Source: Planctomycetia bacterium (GTDB lineage Bacteria; Planctomycetota; Planctomycetia; Pirellulales; Thermoguttaceae). Taken from it: a DNA stretch of 32,009 nucleotides. The first letter of the stretch is position 1. The number at the start of each line of letters is the position of its first letter. The stretch lies in the NCBI GenBank assembly GCA_030535245.1, contig JAUNBJ010000031.1, positions 1-32,009 on the forward strand, read 5' to 3'. The position numbers were made by a program, and so were the translations under genes. The notes under the pieces are model-generated. The model worked only from the letters and a program-made list of their open reading frames with translations. It made no database searches and was not told the origin of the DNA. This document shows, one piece after another, positions 1 through 7,733 of this stretch.

Positions 1-91
1 ACCTCCCAAAACTTTTTACTATGTTTACAAAGATTTATTTTCGGGACGAAACACTGGAGGCAACTTCTAAAAACCCAAGCGTTGGCTCGTC

Positions 92-2080
92 TTACTTTAA
101 CAGCTTCCGCAAATCGGGCAGGTCATACACCCGCAGCGCCCCATGGACCACACTGGTCAGCGGCATCGTCGAAAATCCCCCCTTCTCCACCACCGCCGTC
201 CATGATTCCGGACACGCTTTCAAGGTCGTTCCGGTGAAAAACTCCGGCTCCAATACGGCGGCATGCAGCGCAGGAATGCACCCCTCCGAAACCGCGACCA
301 GCTCCACTTTGCCCGCCCATCGAGCTACCGACAAAATATCTTCCGTCCGCCAGCCAACGTGCGTGCATCCCAGATTGTACCCGATGTAGAAATCCTGCCC
401 GTCGATTCCGAAACAATCCGGTTTGAAATAATTTCCGGTGCCGGCCTGCGTTTCGCCCCAACCCCGCAAATCCACCGCCAAAACCGACTTGCCCGCCTGC
501 AAAAGCGGAAGAATATCCTCCTCGTACGCCGCCGCTTTCCCGTTACTGTTCACGTAAAGCACCGTCTCTTTCGCATCTTTCGGTACGAATCGGAACGCCG
601 GAAGCAGGATTTTCGCATCCGTCTGGAACACGAGTTTCTCAAGCGTCACGTTTTCCCCAAACGCCTCCGGTTTCGATTGAAACACCACCTTCGCCTGCGG
701 GATTTCAGCCGTCGGACGAATCTTCGCGATCTCCCGAATCTGCGAAACGTTCTCCTTCGTGATGGGGTTTTCCGCCCGCTTTTGCGTAAGCTCGGCGGCA
801 TACTCCCGGTTGTAGTCGTACGTGCTTTTCGCCCCCGGCAACAGCATGGTAAACCCTTCCGGAGTGACCCGAATCTCTTTGTCCGGAAGTTCCAAAACCG
901 TTTCCGGCTCGAAAATCGCTTCCTCCCGTTTCGCTAAAAACCGAAGCATGAACCGCACCGTCGCTTCCCGAAGCGTCTTGTCGTAACCATGCGTGTTGTC
1001 GGTTTCGGCAAGGTCCATGTTCTCGCCGTATCCCATTCGCTGGAAGAACCGTTTGGCATACCGGAAACTGTCCCACGTCATGTCGATGGGGAAGAAATCC
1101 TTCGTGGCCGAACCGATGAGCGTCGGTTTGGGTGCCCGCATCATGCAGTAATCCGCATGATCCATGCCGAACGCACACTGGCCGAAAATATTCTGCTCGG
1201 CGTCCTGGGGACTACAGTTTTTCAGCATTCCAAACAACGAGCAAAGGTAGCAGCACGACGCCGCCACCGAAACGCGATCGTCCAACGCCATGATGTACGC
1301 CGTCTGCGTGCCGCCGCCCGAAAGCCCCGCGACGCCCAACGCACCTTTTTTCACATCGTCGCGCGTTTCCAGATAATCCAGCCCGCGCATCATGTCCCAA
1401 ATCTCAAACCGGGCCGTGTTTCGCCCCAAAAGAATGCTGCCGATTCCGATCAGGTTGTGTGCATGAACGCTTGCCGCAAGCGACTTTTTCGCCTCCCGGT
1501 CGATAAGCTGAAAACGCTCCCCCTGGTCGATCGGGTCGATCATCAGCGTGGCCATGCCGTTCAGCGCGTGCAGCACCGCCGCCCGCTGGTAATTCACATA
1601 CGCTTTGCCGTTCAAACTGTGCCCGCACACCATCAGCACGCCCGGCCACGGCTTCGGATATTTCGCCTCGTTGGGCAGGTACAGGATTCCTGTCACGTAC
1701 TGCCCCGGCATGGATTCGAACAGCACCTTTTCCCGCTTGATACCGATCTCTTTGGAGTCGATAACGCCCGTGATTTTCGCATTCAGCGGCGTCCGTTCCG
1801 GGAATCCGCCTACCTGTTGGATAAACATCTCCTTCAGCCGCTTCTGGTACGCTGCGATCTGTTCCGGCGTTTTTATCTTCTCGTAATCGTCGCGCCATTT
1901 CTGCTCCGCGGCATTCACCTGCGAAAGCATCCACTGGAACATCATCTTCTTCGGCGTGGTGTTCGCCCCTAAAAGCTCCGGCGTCAGTACCGGTTGGGTC
2001 AGCGTTTCCGGCGTCTGAGCCCAAACCGACGGCACGAAAGCCAACAAAGCCAACACAAAAAACCGTATTCCACGTTTCAT
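92..2080 (-). CDS. Secreted alpha/beta hydrolase, acetyl-xylan-esterase-like
   Basis: 662 residues. The N-terminus is a clear Sec signal peptide (MKRGIRFFVLALLAFVPSVWAQ, cleavage probably after AQ), so the product is exported. An alpha/beta hydrolase fold is indicated by the nucleophile elbow GLSGGG with Ser254, an upstream PGVLMVCGH strand/oxyanion segment (about 147-154), a likely acid in ATKDFFP and a likely catalytic His in NTHGYD. A second hydrolase-like half follows (about 480-640), so the protein is long for the family. It resembles the acetyl xylan esterase/dienelactone-hydrolase-type enzymes common in planctomycetes; the substrate cannot be read from sequence, but de-esterification of a polysaccharide is plausible. 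The ATG at 2080 has a strong AAGGAGG ribosome site. It is the last gene of the run that includes nagA and nagB (38-nt gap to nagA), which suggests a role in amino-sugar or complex-glycan use. Confidence 0.8.
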   Translation of the reverse strand: MKRGIRFFVLALLAFVPSVWAQTPETLTQPVLTPELLGANTTPKKMMFQWMLSQVNAAEQKWRDDYEKIKTPEQIAAYQKRLKEMFIQQVGGFPERTPLNAKITGVIDSKEIGIKREKVLFESMPGQYVTGILYLPNEAKYPKPWPGVLMVCGHSLNGKAYVNYQRAAVLHALNGMATLMIDPIDQGERFQLIDREAKKSLAASVHAHNLIGIGSILLGRNTARFEIWDMMRGLDYLETRDDVKKGALGVAGLSGGGTQTAYIMALDDRVSVAASCCYLCSLFGMLKNCSPQDAEQNIFGQCAFGMDHADYCMMRAPKPTLIGSATKDFFPIDMTWDSFRYAKRFFQRMGYGENMDLAETDNTHGYDKTLREATVRFMLRFLAKREEAIFEPETVLELPDKEIRVTPEGFTMLLPGAKSTYDYNREYAAELTQKRAENPITKENVSQIREIAKIRPTAEIPQAKVVFQSKPEAFGENVTLEKLVFQTDAKILLPAFRFVPKDAKETVLYVNSNGKAAAYEEDILPLLQAGKSVLAVDLRGWGETQAGTGNYFKPDCFGIDGQDFYIGYNLGCTHVGWRTEDILSVARWAGKVELVAVSEGCIPALHAAVLEPEFFTGTTLKACPESWTAVVEKGGFSTMPLTSVVHGALRVYDLPDLRKLLK

Positions 2081-2118
2081 TCCATCCTCCTTTTCCGGTT
2101 TTTCGAGTATTTACCGGG

Positions 2119-3183
2119 TTAAATTTTAATGATCGGGGTGTATTTTACGTTAAAATCCTCGCCCGTCAGGAACCGCAAGGGGTGGGCACTTGCCATTTTC
2201 CAGAGCGTTTCCTTCGAGGCAAAACCGAGTTCCACCAGATGACACCACCCTTCATAGAGGCTTTTCGCGGCTCCGGCCAACACGTTGGGCTGCCCGGCAA
2301 GGTGCAGTTTCCCCTCTGGCGTCAACACGACGTTCCCGCCGATATGCGTCTGGTAGGAGCCTGGTTTTTGACCGGTGTACTGCGTCGCGTCGCTCACCAG
2401 AAGGGCTTTCTCCCGCTTGACCCGATAGAACACCTGGAGCATGTCCGGCGGCAGGTGAAACCCGTCGGGAATCATCGAAATCCAAAGCCGTTCGTCCGCC
2501 AAAATGCTCCAAATCGGGTTCGCGTGACGGGGCAAAAGCTGGGCACACGCGTTGCCCAGATGGGTGGCCAGCGTCGCCCCCGATTCCGCCGCCGCATGAA
2601 TCTGTTCCGCCGTCGCGTCGGTATGCCCCACGGACGCCCGAATGCCAAGCGACGCCAACTCCCGCACAAATTCGGGAACCTTGTCCCCATGCGGGCTGAA
2701 CGTCACGATTTTTATCCTCCCGCCTGCCGCCGTCTGCCACGTCCGCAGCAACGTTTCCACATCGCCACGCCCCGTTTCCAACACAAATTCCAGCGGATGC
2801 GCCCCGCGATACCCCTCGGTTGGCGAAATGAACGGCCCTTCCAGATGATAAAACGGCGCAACCGCAAGACCCTTCATCCCCAAAGCCCGCTGCCGATACG
2901 TTTCCAAAAGTGCCAGCCGCTCGGTCAAAAACGCCACGCTGTTCGTCACCAACGTTGGAAGAATCGTCGTCACATGGTGCTCCCACGAACACCGCAAAGC
3001 GTGAACGTACGCGTCGAACGTCAACGTTTCGCCGTTGAAATCGACCCCCGCGAAACCGTTGACCTGCATGTCCACCAGCCCCGGCGCCACCCACGGCAAC
3101 GACTCCGGAGATGCCGAAGAAAACGTTTCATAACCGTTTTCCGTCGTCCGCACACATGTTCCGTCGAAAAATTTTCCTTCCAT
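2119..3183 (-). CDS. nagA: N-acetylglucosamine-6-phosphate deacetylase
   Basis: 354 residues, slightly shorter than the usual ~380. It removes the acetyl group from GlcNAc-6-phosphate to give glucosamine-6-phosphate and acetate in the cytoplasm. Amidohydrolase-fold signatures are in the right order: PGLVDMQVNGFAGVDFN (about 34-50), the metal ligand Glu115 in HLEGPF, His187 in GHTDA, His208 in ATHLGN, and the catalytic Asp265 in LVSDATQYTG. The N-terminal beta-sandwich portion is short. The start ATG at 3183 is preceded by GGAGGGG. Only 3 nt separate it from the upstream nagB-like gene, so the two are almost certainly co-transcribed and catalyse consecutive steps. Confidence in the family is high; substrate specificity within NagA is inferred from the pairing with NagB. 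Confidence 0.93.
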   Translation of the reverse strand: MEGKFFDGTCVRTTENGYETFSSASPESLPWVAPGLVDMQVNGFAGVDFNGETLTFDAYVHALRCSWEHHVTTILPTLVTNSVAFLTERLALLETYRQRALGMKGLAVAPFYHLEGPFISPTEGYRGAHPLEFVLETGRGDVETLLRTWQTAAGGRIKIVTFSPHGDKVPEFVRELASLGIRASVGHTDATAEQIHAAAESGATLATHLGNACAQLLPRHANPIWSILADERLWISMIPDGFHLPPDMLQVFYRVKREKALLVSDATQYTGQKPGSYQTHIGGNVVLTPEGKLHLAGQPNVLAGAAKSLYEGWCHLVELGFASKETLWKMASAHPLRFLTGEDFNVKYTPIIKI

Positions 3184-3186
3184 GGT

Positions 3187-3930
3187 TTACCCCTCCGGGT
3201 ACGAGTTTTTCTCCAAAAACAGAATCGCGTTGGCATGTCGTCGGAGCGTGGAAGCCGGAAGTTTTTCCGAAATCTCCGCCTCGTAAAGCAATCGCCGCAC
3301 CGCGTCCCGCTTTGTGGCCGACGGAACCGTGCATACCAGAAAATGGCACGCCCGAAGCGTCGGAATCGTCAACGTCATGGCATGTGTCGGCACGTCAGAA
3401 AGCGTCGCGAAACAACCGTCGTTCACCTGCTGCTGGCGACAAACGTCGTCCAACGCCACCACCTTTACCGTTTCCGGATCGTGAAAGTCCGCCACGCCCG
3501 GATCATTAAACGCGATATGCCCATTCTCGCCAATCCCCAGACAGCAAATGTCCACCGGCGCTTCCTGGAGCAACTTCGCGTACGCCACCGGGTCCTTCAG
3601 GTAATGCACCTGCCGGAACGGAACCTTCGAGAATAGCCGATCGCGAAGGAAATTGCCAAACCCCTGCGGTGCGTCCGGAGCCAGCCCCACATATTCGTCC
3701 ATATGAAACGCCGTGATCCTGCCCCAGTCAATCTCCCGCGACGCCGCCAGATGCGCCAACATCTCGTTCTGCGACGGAGCTGCCGCGAAAATCATCCGAA
3801 TTTCCGCCTGCACCTCCTGCATCGCCAGCAAAAGCCCCTCGGTATAGGCTGCCGCCGCCGCACCCATGGCGTCCCGCGTATCGTACACACGCCACGGAAG
3901 GGCATCCACTTGTCCCTGCTTGATCAACAT
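3187..3930 (-). CDS. nagB: Glucosamine-6-phosphate deaminase (NagB/GamA-like)
   Basis: 247 residues from the ATG at 3930. That start has a GGGAG ribosome site 6 nt upstream and gives the N-terminus MLIKQGQVDALP; an in-frame start at 4011 would overlap the upstream gene and is less likely. The enzyme converts glucosamine-6-phosphate to fructose-6-phosphate and ammonia. Key motifs: AFHMDEYVGL (active-site Asp of MDEY) and GIGENGHIAFNDPG (catalytic His). The N-terminal phosphate loop, GGTP in E. coli NagB, is replaced by AAAPSQNE, a variant I associate with the divergent NagB-like proteins of planctomycetes and verrucomicrobia. The Asp of E. coli GNDGH is Asn here (GENGH). It lies directly upstream of nagA. 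Function as a deaminase is probable, but a related sugar-phosphate isomerase activity cannot be excluded. Confidence 0.85.
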   Translation of the reverse strand: MLIKQGQVDALPWRVYDTRDAMGAAAAAYTEGLLLAMQEVQAEIRMIFAAAPSQNEMLAHLAASREIDWGRITAFHMDEYVGLAPDAPQGFGNFLRDRLFSKVPFRQVHYLKDPVAYAKLLQEAPVDICCLGIGENGHIAFNDPGVADFHDPETVKVVALDDVCRQQQVNDGCFATLSDVPTHAMTLTIPTLRACHFLVCTVPSATKRDAVRRLLYEAEISEKLPASTLRRHANAILFLEKNSYPEG

Positions 3931-3943
3931 TTTTCGCTCCCGA

Positions 3944-4855
3944 TTATTCCTGAACTCCGTCCCATTCCAAAAATTTGAAAACCATCGCCGCAAGCGTTTC
4001 GTTATCGGCAATGCTTTTCACCGAATGAACGCCCCTGTTGGAGACGTACATTTCCGTCCGTACCCCCGCGCGATAAAGCGCCTCGTAAAAACGCACCCCC
4101 TGGCTGATGGGCACCGTCCGATCCATCACGCCGTAAAGATTCAACGTCGGCGCAAAGTCCCGACTCACATACGCCATCGGCGAACATACGCGGGCATGTT
4201 CCATCTGTTCCGGCGTCAATTTCGTCGGAATTTTGCCATCCGGCCCCGTCCCGGCAATCGTCTGGTAAATGCACGGAATACAATGGCTGTTTTCCAGCAT
4301 GTATTTCAGATCGGTCGGGCCGTAAAAATTAATAACCCGCTGCACCTGCGACGACTGATCCAGATTTTCGCCGACGTCGAACGTCCGCACCTGATCCGGA
4401 ATCCCCAGCATACACGAAATGTGCCCCCCGGAGGAACACCCCATCACCGCAAACCGTGTTTTGTCGATTCCATACGCGTCGGCATGCGCCCGAAGGAACC
4501 GAATCGCCGCCTTGGTATCCTCTATCTGCGCCGGAAACGGGACCTCCTTGGCACTGCGGTGCGGCACGCTGGCCACGGCAAAACCCCGCTGTATGGCTCC
4601 CCAGCCTCCCCACATGCCCCCCGAACCTGGCTCGCCACTGTACCAGCAGCCCGCGTCGATGAAAATCAGAAGCGGCACGTTCGTGAACCTCTTTTCCCCC
4701 TTCACCGGAAGAAACAGATTCAGTTTCAGCTCTTTGCCATCCACCGTTTTATAAACGATATTCTTGATCGGTTTTGCCTGAAAATCCTCCCCGCTTGCCG
4801 ACACACACAGCACCCAAAGGGCCAACACCCCACACAAGATACGACCATGCTTCAT
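3944..4855 (-). CDS. Secreted alpha/beta hydrolase (esterase/lipase, BD-FAE type)
   Basis: 303 residues with a signal peptide (MKHGRILCGVLALWVLCVSASG), so exported. The fold is esterase/lipase: a nucleophile elbow GCSSGG with Ser141, a preceding RAHADAYGIDKTRFAVMG segment typical of this family, a likely acid in NLYGVMDRTVP and a likely His in NRGVHSV near the C-terminus. The usual HGGGW oxyanion loop is altered to IDAGCWYSG (about 66-74). The start ATG at 4855 has AAGGAG at ideal spacing. It is the first gene of a four-gene run (13 nt to nagB) with a promoter at 4881-4909. Placement with nagB/nagA and another secreted esterase suggests removal of acyl groups from an exogenous glycan before uptake; the substrate is unknown. 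Confidence 0.78.
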   Translation of the reverse strand: MKHGRILCGVLALWVLCVSASGEDFQAKPIKNIVYKTVDGKELKLNLFLPVKGEKRFTNVPLLIFIDAGCWYSGEPGSGGMWGGWGAIQRGFAVASVPHRSAKEVPFPAQIEDTKAAIRFLRAHADAYGIDKTRFAVMGCSSGGHISCMLGIPDQVRTFDVGENLDQSSQVQRVINFYGPTDLKYMLENSHCIPCIYQTIAGTGPDGKIPTKLTPEQMEHARVCSPMAYVSRDFAPTLNLYGVMDRTVPISQGVRFYEALYRAGVRTEMYVSNRGVHSVKSIADNETLAAMVFKFLEWDGVQE

Positions 4856-4880
4856 ACGGAACTCCTTTCATGAAAACCCC

Positions 4881-4909
4881 ATTTTACAATACCGCCCCGC
4901 GAAAAACAA
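4881..4909 (-). promoter_or_regulatory. Predicted sigma70-type promoter of the nag/esterase operon
   Basis: On the minus strand TTGTTT (4909-4904) is separated by 17 nt from TAAAAT (4886-4881), with TG directly before the -10. It lies about 25 nt upstream of the ribosome site of the esterase at 4855. No operator palindrome was recognised. Confidence 0.55.
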
Positions 4910-4973
4910 GGAAGCGTCCCTTTTCCCAAAAAGAATTTTCCCGAAAAAATCTGTCCCGATAGATTCCCCCGCC

Positions 4974-5027
4974 AAACAAAAACCTCACAAGAGCTCGCCC
5001 CAATATCTTGGAGCCTCTCGTGAGGTT
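4974..5027 (-). terminator. Intrinsic terminator after the isomerase/epimerase gene
   Basis: The arms AACCTCAC (4981-4988) and GTGAGGTT (5020-5027) are exactly complementary, and a further inner AGAG/CTCT pairing is possible. Read on the minus strand, the hairpin is followed by TTTTTGTTT. It sits 34 nt past the stop at 5061, the expected place for a rho-independent terminator, and separates this gene from the nag operon promoter. Confidence 0.8.
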
Positions 5028-5060
5028 CTTGCCCGTTTTGAAACAGGATGCGTCTTAAAA

Positions 5061-6068
5061 TCACGCCTTCGCGTCTTTGTCGAACGCAGCGTCAAACGCA
5101 ACGTTGCTTGGAGCAAAGTCCATGCTGCGGACAAAATCCAACGATTCCTCGGCACCATGGTCGCGATCCATGCCGCTGTCTTCCCATTCGACGGAAAGCG
5201 GCCCCTGATAATCGATCTTGTTCAGCTCGCGGATGATCTCCTCGAAATTGACCGAACCGCGGCCCAAACTGCGGAAATCCCATCCACGACGCCGGTCGCC
5301 AAAGTTCAAATGGCTGGCCAGGATGCCGGAACGCCCGTTGAGCGTGGTGATGGCGTCCTTCATGTGGACGTGGTAAATCCGGTCGGGGAACGCACGGATA
5401 AATTCCACCGGATCCACCCCCTGCCACAACAAATGGCTCGGATCAAAGTTAAATCCGAACTCCGGACGATAATCCAACGCCTTCAACGCCGCCTCGGCAC
5501 TGTACAGATCGAACGCGATTTCCGTCGGGTGCACCTCCAACGCGAACTTGATTCCACACTCGCCAAATACGTCGAGAATCGGATTCCAGCGCTCGGCCAG
5601 CAGCTTGTAACCGTCGTCAATTTTGGACTGCGGCACCGGCGGGAAGGAATAGAACCACTGCCAAATGCTGGAACCGGTGAACCCGTTTACGATGTCCACA
5701 CCGAACTTCTTCGCGGCCCGTGCGGTGTTTTTCATCTCTTCCGCAGCACGCTGCGCCACCCCCGCCGGATCGCCGTCGCCCCAGACGTATGCCGGAACAA
5801 TCGACTGATGACGAAAATCAATCAAATCCAACACGCACTGTCCCACGCAGTGATTGCTGAGGGACCAGCACTTCAGACCGTACTTGTCAAGCGCGGCATG
5901 CTTCTTCTCGCAGTAGTCGTCCTGCTCCAACGCAGCTTTCACGTCGAAGTGGTCGCCGCCACATGCCAATTCCAAACCATCGTATCCCAGGCCGCTCATT
6001 TTCTCAGCAACCTGATCAAACGACAAATCCTGCCATTGTCCCGTGAACATCGTAACCGGTCGAGGCAT
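5061..6068 (-). CDS. Sugar phosphate isomerase/epimerase-like TIM-barrel protein
   Basis: 335 residues from the ATG at 6068, chosen because AAGGGAG lies upstream and the protein then begins [12 protein letters not shown]; an in-frame codon at 6104 adds 12 unlikely residues. The xylose-isomerase-like (AP endonuclease 2/IolE-type) barrel is indicated by [15 protein letters not shown] near the N-terminus, [33 protein letters not shown] and [12 protein letters not shown] towards the C-terminus; the Glu, Asp, His and Glu of these segments are the usual divalent-metal ligands. No signal peptide is apparent, so it is probably cytoplasmic. It is transcribed alone between a terminator and the DUF1559 gene. 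The exact sugar or inositol substrate cannot be assigned. Confidence 0.85.
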   Translation of the reverse strand: MPRPVTMFTGQWQDLSFDQVAEKMSGLGYDGLELACGGDHFDVKAALEQDDYCEKKHAALDKYGLKCWSLSNHCVGQCVLDLIDFRHQSIVPAYVWGDGDPAGVAQRAAEEMKNTARAAKKFGVDIVNGFTGSSIWQWFYSFPPVPQSKIDDGYKLLAERWNPILDVFGECGIKFALEVHPTEIAFDLYSAEAALKALDYRPEFGFNFDPSHLLWQGVDPVEFIRAFPDRIYHVHMKDAITTLNGRSGILASHLNFGDRRRGWDFRSLGRGSVNFEEIIRELNKIDYQGPLSVEWEDSGMDRDHGAEESLDFVRSMDFAPSNVAFDAAFDKDAKA

Positions 6069-6201
6069 CTTCCCATCTCCCTTATCAAAAACCCAAGTAG
6101 TCAAAAAAACGTTTCAATCCCCCATTGATAACATACCCCCCCGCCCTTGACAAGGGGGGCACGGACGGTCTTTCAGGAAGTTCCCGTCATTTATTCCAGA
6201 T

Positions 6202-7326
6202 TTATTCCAAATTCAAATTCACAAAATTCCCATTTTCATCCTTGCCACCGTCATGCCGATTGGCCAGGCACCAGTGAACCGCCGGCTCGATGGAATACGC
6301 AACACGCGTCACGTGGCCGTCGCAGAACGCCATGGTTAACCCCCCCGCATGACAGGAACCGAACGTGCGGGCCGTGGTGTACCCCATGCGATCCTGCGTC
6401 GGCTGTTTGACCGTAGAATAAACCGCACTGCGGCAGGTGTCGTTCCCATGTCCGCCATAGCCGGTTTCATTGTCGCTACCGTCGGTTCCCGTGGTGTAGA
6501 GGCTGGCGTTCATGCTCTTTTCACCTAAAATGTACGTATTGGAAAGCCCATCACGAATTTCCCCGTCCGTCGTCTGACTCAAACCGTAAATCACGCCATG
6601 GAAACCGCGAGACGCCGCACTGTTGACCGTCGAGATGGCCGATTCCGTAGAGCCTAAAGAAACCGATGGGAAATAGTCGTAGTTGTCGTTGGCAATCCCC
6701 TTGTCCGTCCCCGTGCAGGCGGCATAATCCAGCTTGAGCGTGCTCTCCACAGAGAAATACGTCCCTTCCGTCTGCGGCGTACTTCCCGTATGCGGATAGG
6801 CCATCGCCGGACGACGCGAAGGACAATTCGCCATGGTCAACGGCGTCTCCAAACGAGAAGTCATGGCCGCCTGACGCGCAGAACCGGTTAGCCCCAACCC
6901 CAAATCATGAAGCGACTGCTGCTCGATGTACGGTAAAATATTGTAAAACCACCCCCCAGGCTGCTTCATGCCTGAACCTCGCTCCGGCTCGCCAATCCAG
7001 CGGTAATTCCAACCGCCAGATGGAAAATATTTCATGATCGCTAAATGATTCTGCGCCGCTAACGACAATTGCCGAGCATTGTTCTGACACTGCATTTGAC
7101 GCGCCGCCTCCCGCGCCTGCTGCACCGCCGGCAAAAGAAGCCCCACCAGCATCCCTATGATCGCTATCACCACCAACAACTCCACCAACGTAAACCCGCA
7201 ACGTGCGGGGGCGACTACGGCTACCGCCGGTTGCAACTTCGCCGGGGGACAGGCGCTTCGCTTCTGGCCCCCCTTGTACCATATTGCAAGCAACAATTTC
7301 ACCAACGTAAAAGCGCTTCGTTTCAT
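6202..7326 (-). CDS. DUF1559 prepilin-like protein with duplicated N-terminal leader
   Basis: 374 residues from the ATG at 7326; ATGs at 7329 and 7374 are alternatives. The C-terminal H-x9-DG motif ([14 protein letters not shown]) and the body following [13 protein letters not shown] identify the DUF1559 family, a large planctomycete group of pilin/pseudopilin-like exported proteins. The type IV prepilin cleavage/methylation signature occurs twice: first [14 protein letters not shown] (residues 2-15), which has a shortened hydrophobic stretch broken by WYKGG, then [16 protein letters not shown] (43-58), which is intact and continues into the normal pilin helix. Between them is [20 protein letters not shown]. 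Cleavage by the prepilin peptidase at Gly44/Phe45 would give a normal mature protein. The promoter is at 7396-7424. Function is unknown; a surface or periplasmic pseudopilin is the usual inference. Confidence 0.88.
   Translation of the reverse strand: MKRSAFTLVKLLLAIWYKGGQKRSACPPAKLQPAVAVVAPARCGFTLVELLVVIAIIGMLVGLLLPAVQQAREAARQMQCQNNARQLSLAAQNHLAIMKYFPSGGWNYRWIGEPERGSGMKQPGGWFYNILPYIEQQSLHDLGLGLTGSARQAAMTSRLETPLTMANCPSRRPAMAYPHTGSTPQTEGTYFSVESTLKLDYAACTGTDKGIANDNYDYFPSVSLGSTESAISTVNSAASRGFHGVIYGLSQTTDGEIRDGLSNTYILGEKSMNASLYTTGTDGSDNETGYGGHGNDTCRSAVYSTVKQPTQDRMGYTTARTFGSCHAGGLTMAFCDGHVTRVAYSIEPAVHWCLANRHDGGKDENGNFVNLNLE
7183..7311 (-). repeat. Imperfect direct repeat duplicating the prepilin signature
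   Basis: The stretches 7291-7311 and 7174-7194 match at 19 of 21 positions, and the 12-mer CACCAACGTAAA (plus strand) is identical at 7300-7311 and 7183-7194, exactly 117 nt (39 codons) apart. The reading frame is kept. The intervening DNA is in-frame coding sequence without stop codons. Confidence 0.75.
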
Positions 7327-7395
7327 CATTTCCCCATTCTTCCCCAGCCTGGCTTTTGGAAGCGACTCCTTCATTTAACGATTCCCATTGCCACG

Positions 7396-7424
7396 ATTTT
7401 AGTCGAAAAGCGATACACTGTCAA
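7396..7424 (-). promoter_or_regulatory. Predicted promoter of the DUF1559 gene
   Basis: Minus strand TTGACA (7424-7419), 17-nt spacer, TAAAAT (7401-7396). It is a near-consensus sigma70 site. The predicted start near 7389 leaves room for translation from 7374, 7329 or 7326. Confidence 0.7.
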
Positions 7425-7562
7425 GACGCCAGCACCGGAATATTGAAATTCCCCAGTTGGTCCATCGGCAGAATCCCCCCCACAAAAAAACGGGAATGGA
7501 GATCATGAACCATGAACTCAGGGGGCAGAAAATTTAACTCCCTTCTGATTTTTCCCCGCCCC

Positions 7563-7590
7563 TTGACGAAAAACAGGAAGTTGGTAGAAT
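7563..7590 (+). promoter_or_regulatory. Predicted promoter of tRNA-His
   Basis: TTGACG (7563-7568), 16-nt spacer, TAGAAT (7585-7590). The predicted start point near 7597 lies about 9 nt before the mature tRNA 5' end. Confidence 0.7.
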
Positions 7591-7605
7591 GCTGAGTTAA
7601 TGAAT

Positions 7606-7679
7606 GGTGGGTGTAGTTCAGTTGGTAGAGCACCAGATTGTGGTTCTGGTTGTCGAGGGTTCGAGTCCCTTTGCCCACC
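7606..7679 (+). tRNA. tRNA-His (anticodon GTG)
   Basis: A full cloverleaf can be drawn. The acceptor arm GTGGGTG (7607-7613) pairs with TGCCCAC (7672-7678). The anticodon stem CCAGA/TCTGG encloses loop TTGTGGT with anticodon GTG. The T arm GAGGG/CCCTT encloses TTCGAGT. The histidine-specific extra G at position -1 (7606) faces discriminator C73 (7679), the identity element for HisRS. The 3' CCA is not encoded (CCT follows) and must be added after transcription. It is flanked by its own promoter and terminator, so it is a single-gene unit. Confidence 0.97.
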
Positions 7680-7687
7680 CTTTGGGA

Positions 7688-7717
7688 AAAAGACTGGTTT
7701 CGGCCAGTCTTTTTTTC
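7688..7717 (+). terminator. Intrinsic terminator of tRNA-His, probably bidirectional
   Basis: A stem of AGACTGG (7691-7697) and CCAGTCT (7704-7710) with a short loop is followed by a run of T on the plus strand and preceded by a run of A. The A run gives a T run on the minus strand, so the same hairpin can end transcription of the convergent regulator gene whose stop is at 7734. Confidence 0.88.
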
Positions 7718-7733
7718 GTTTTAAAATGCCATG

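Noticed and set aside
1..20. Window start as a third fragment of the MITE-like repeat
   Set aside because: The reverse complement AAAAGTTTTGGGAGGT resembles AAAAGTTTTCGGAGGGGT of the element, but the match is too short and is cut by the window edge.
6130..6152. CCCTTGACAAGGG palindrome upstream of the isomerase gene as an operator
   Set aside because: It is short and lies in a C/G homopolymer stretch; the promoter around it is poor (TTGTCA with a weak -10), so no regulatory site is claimed.
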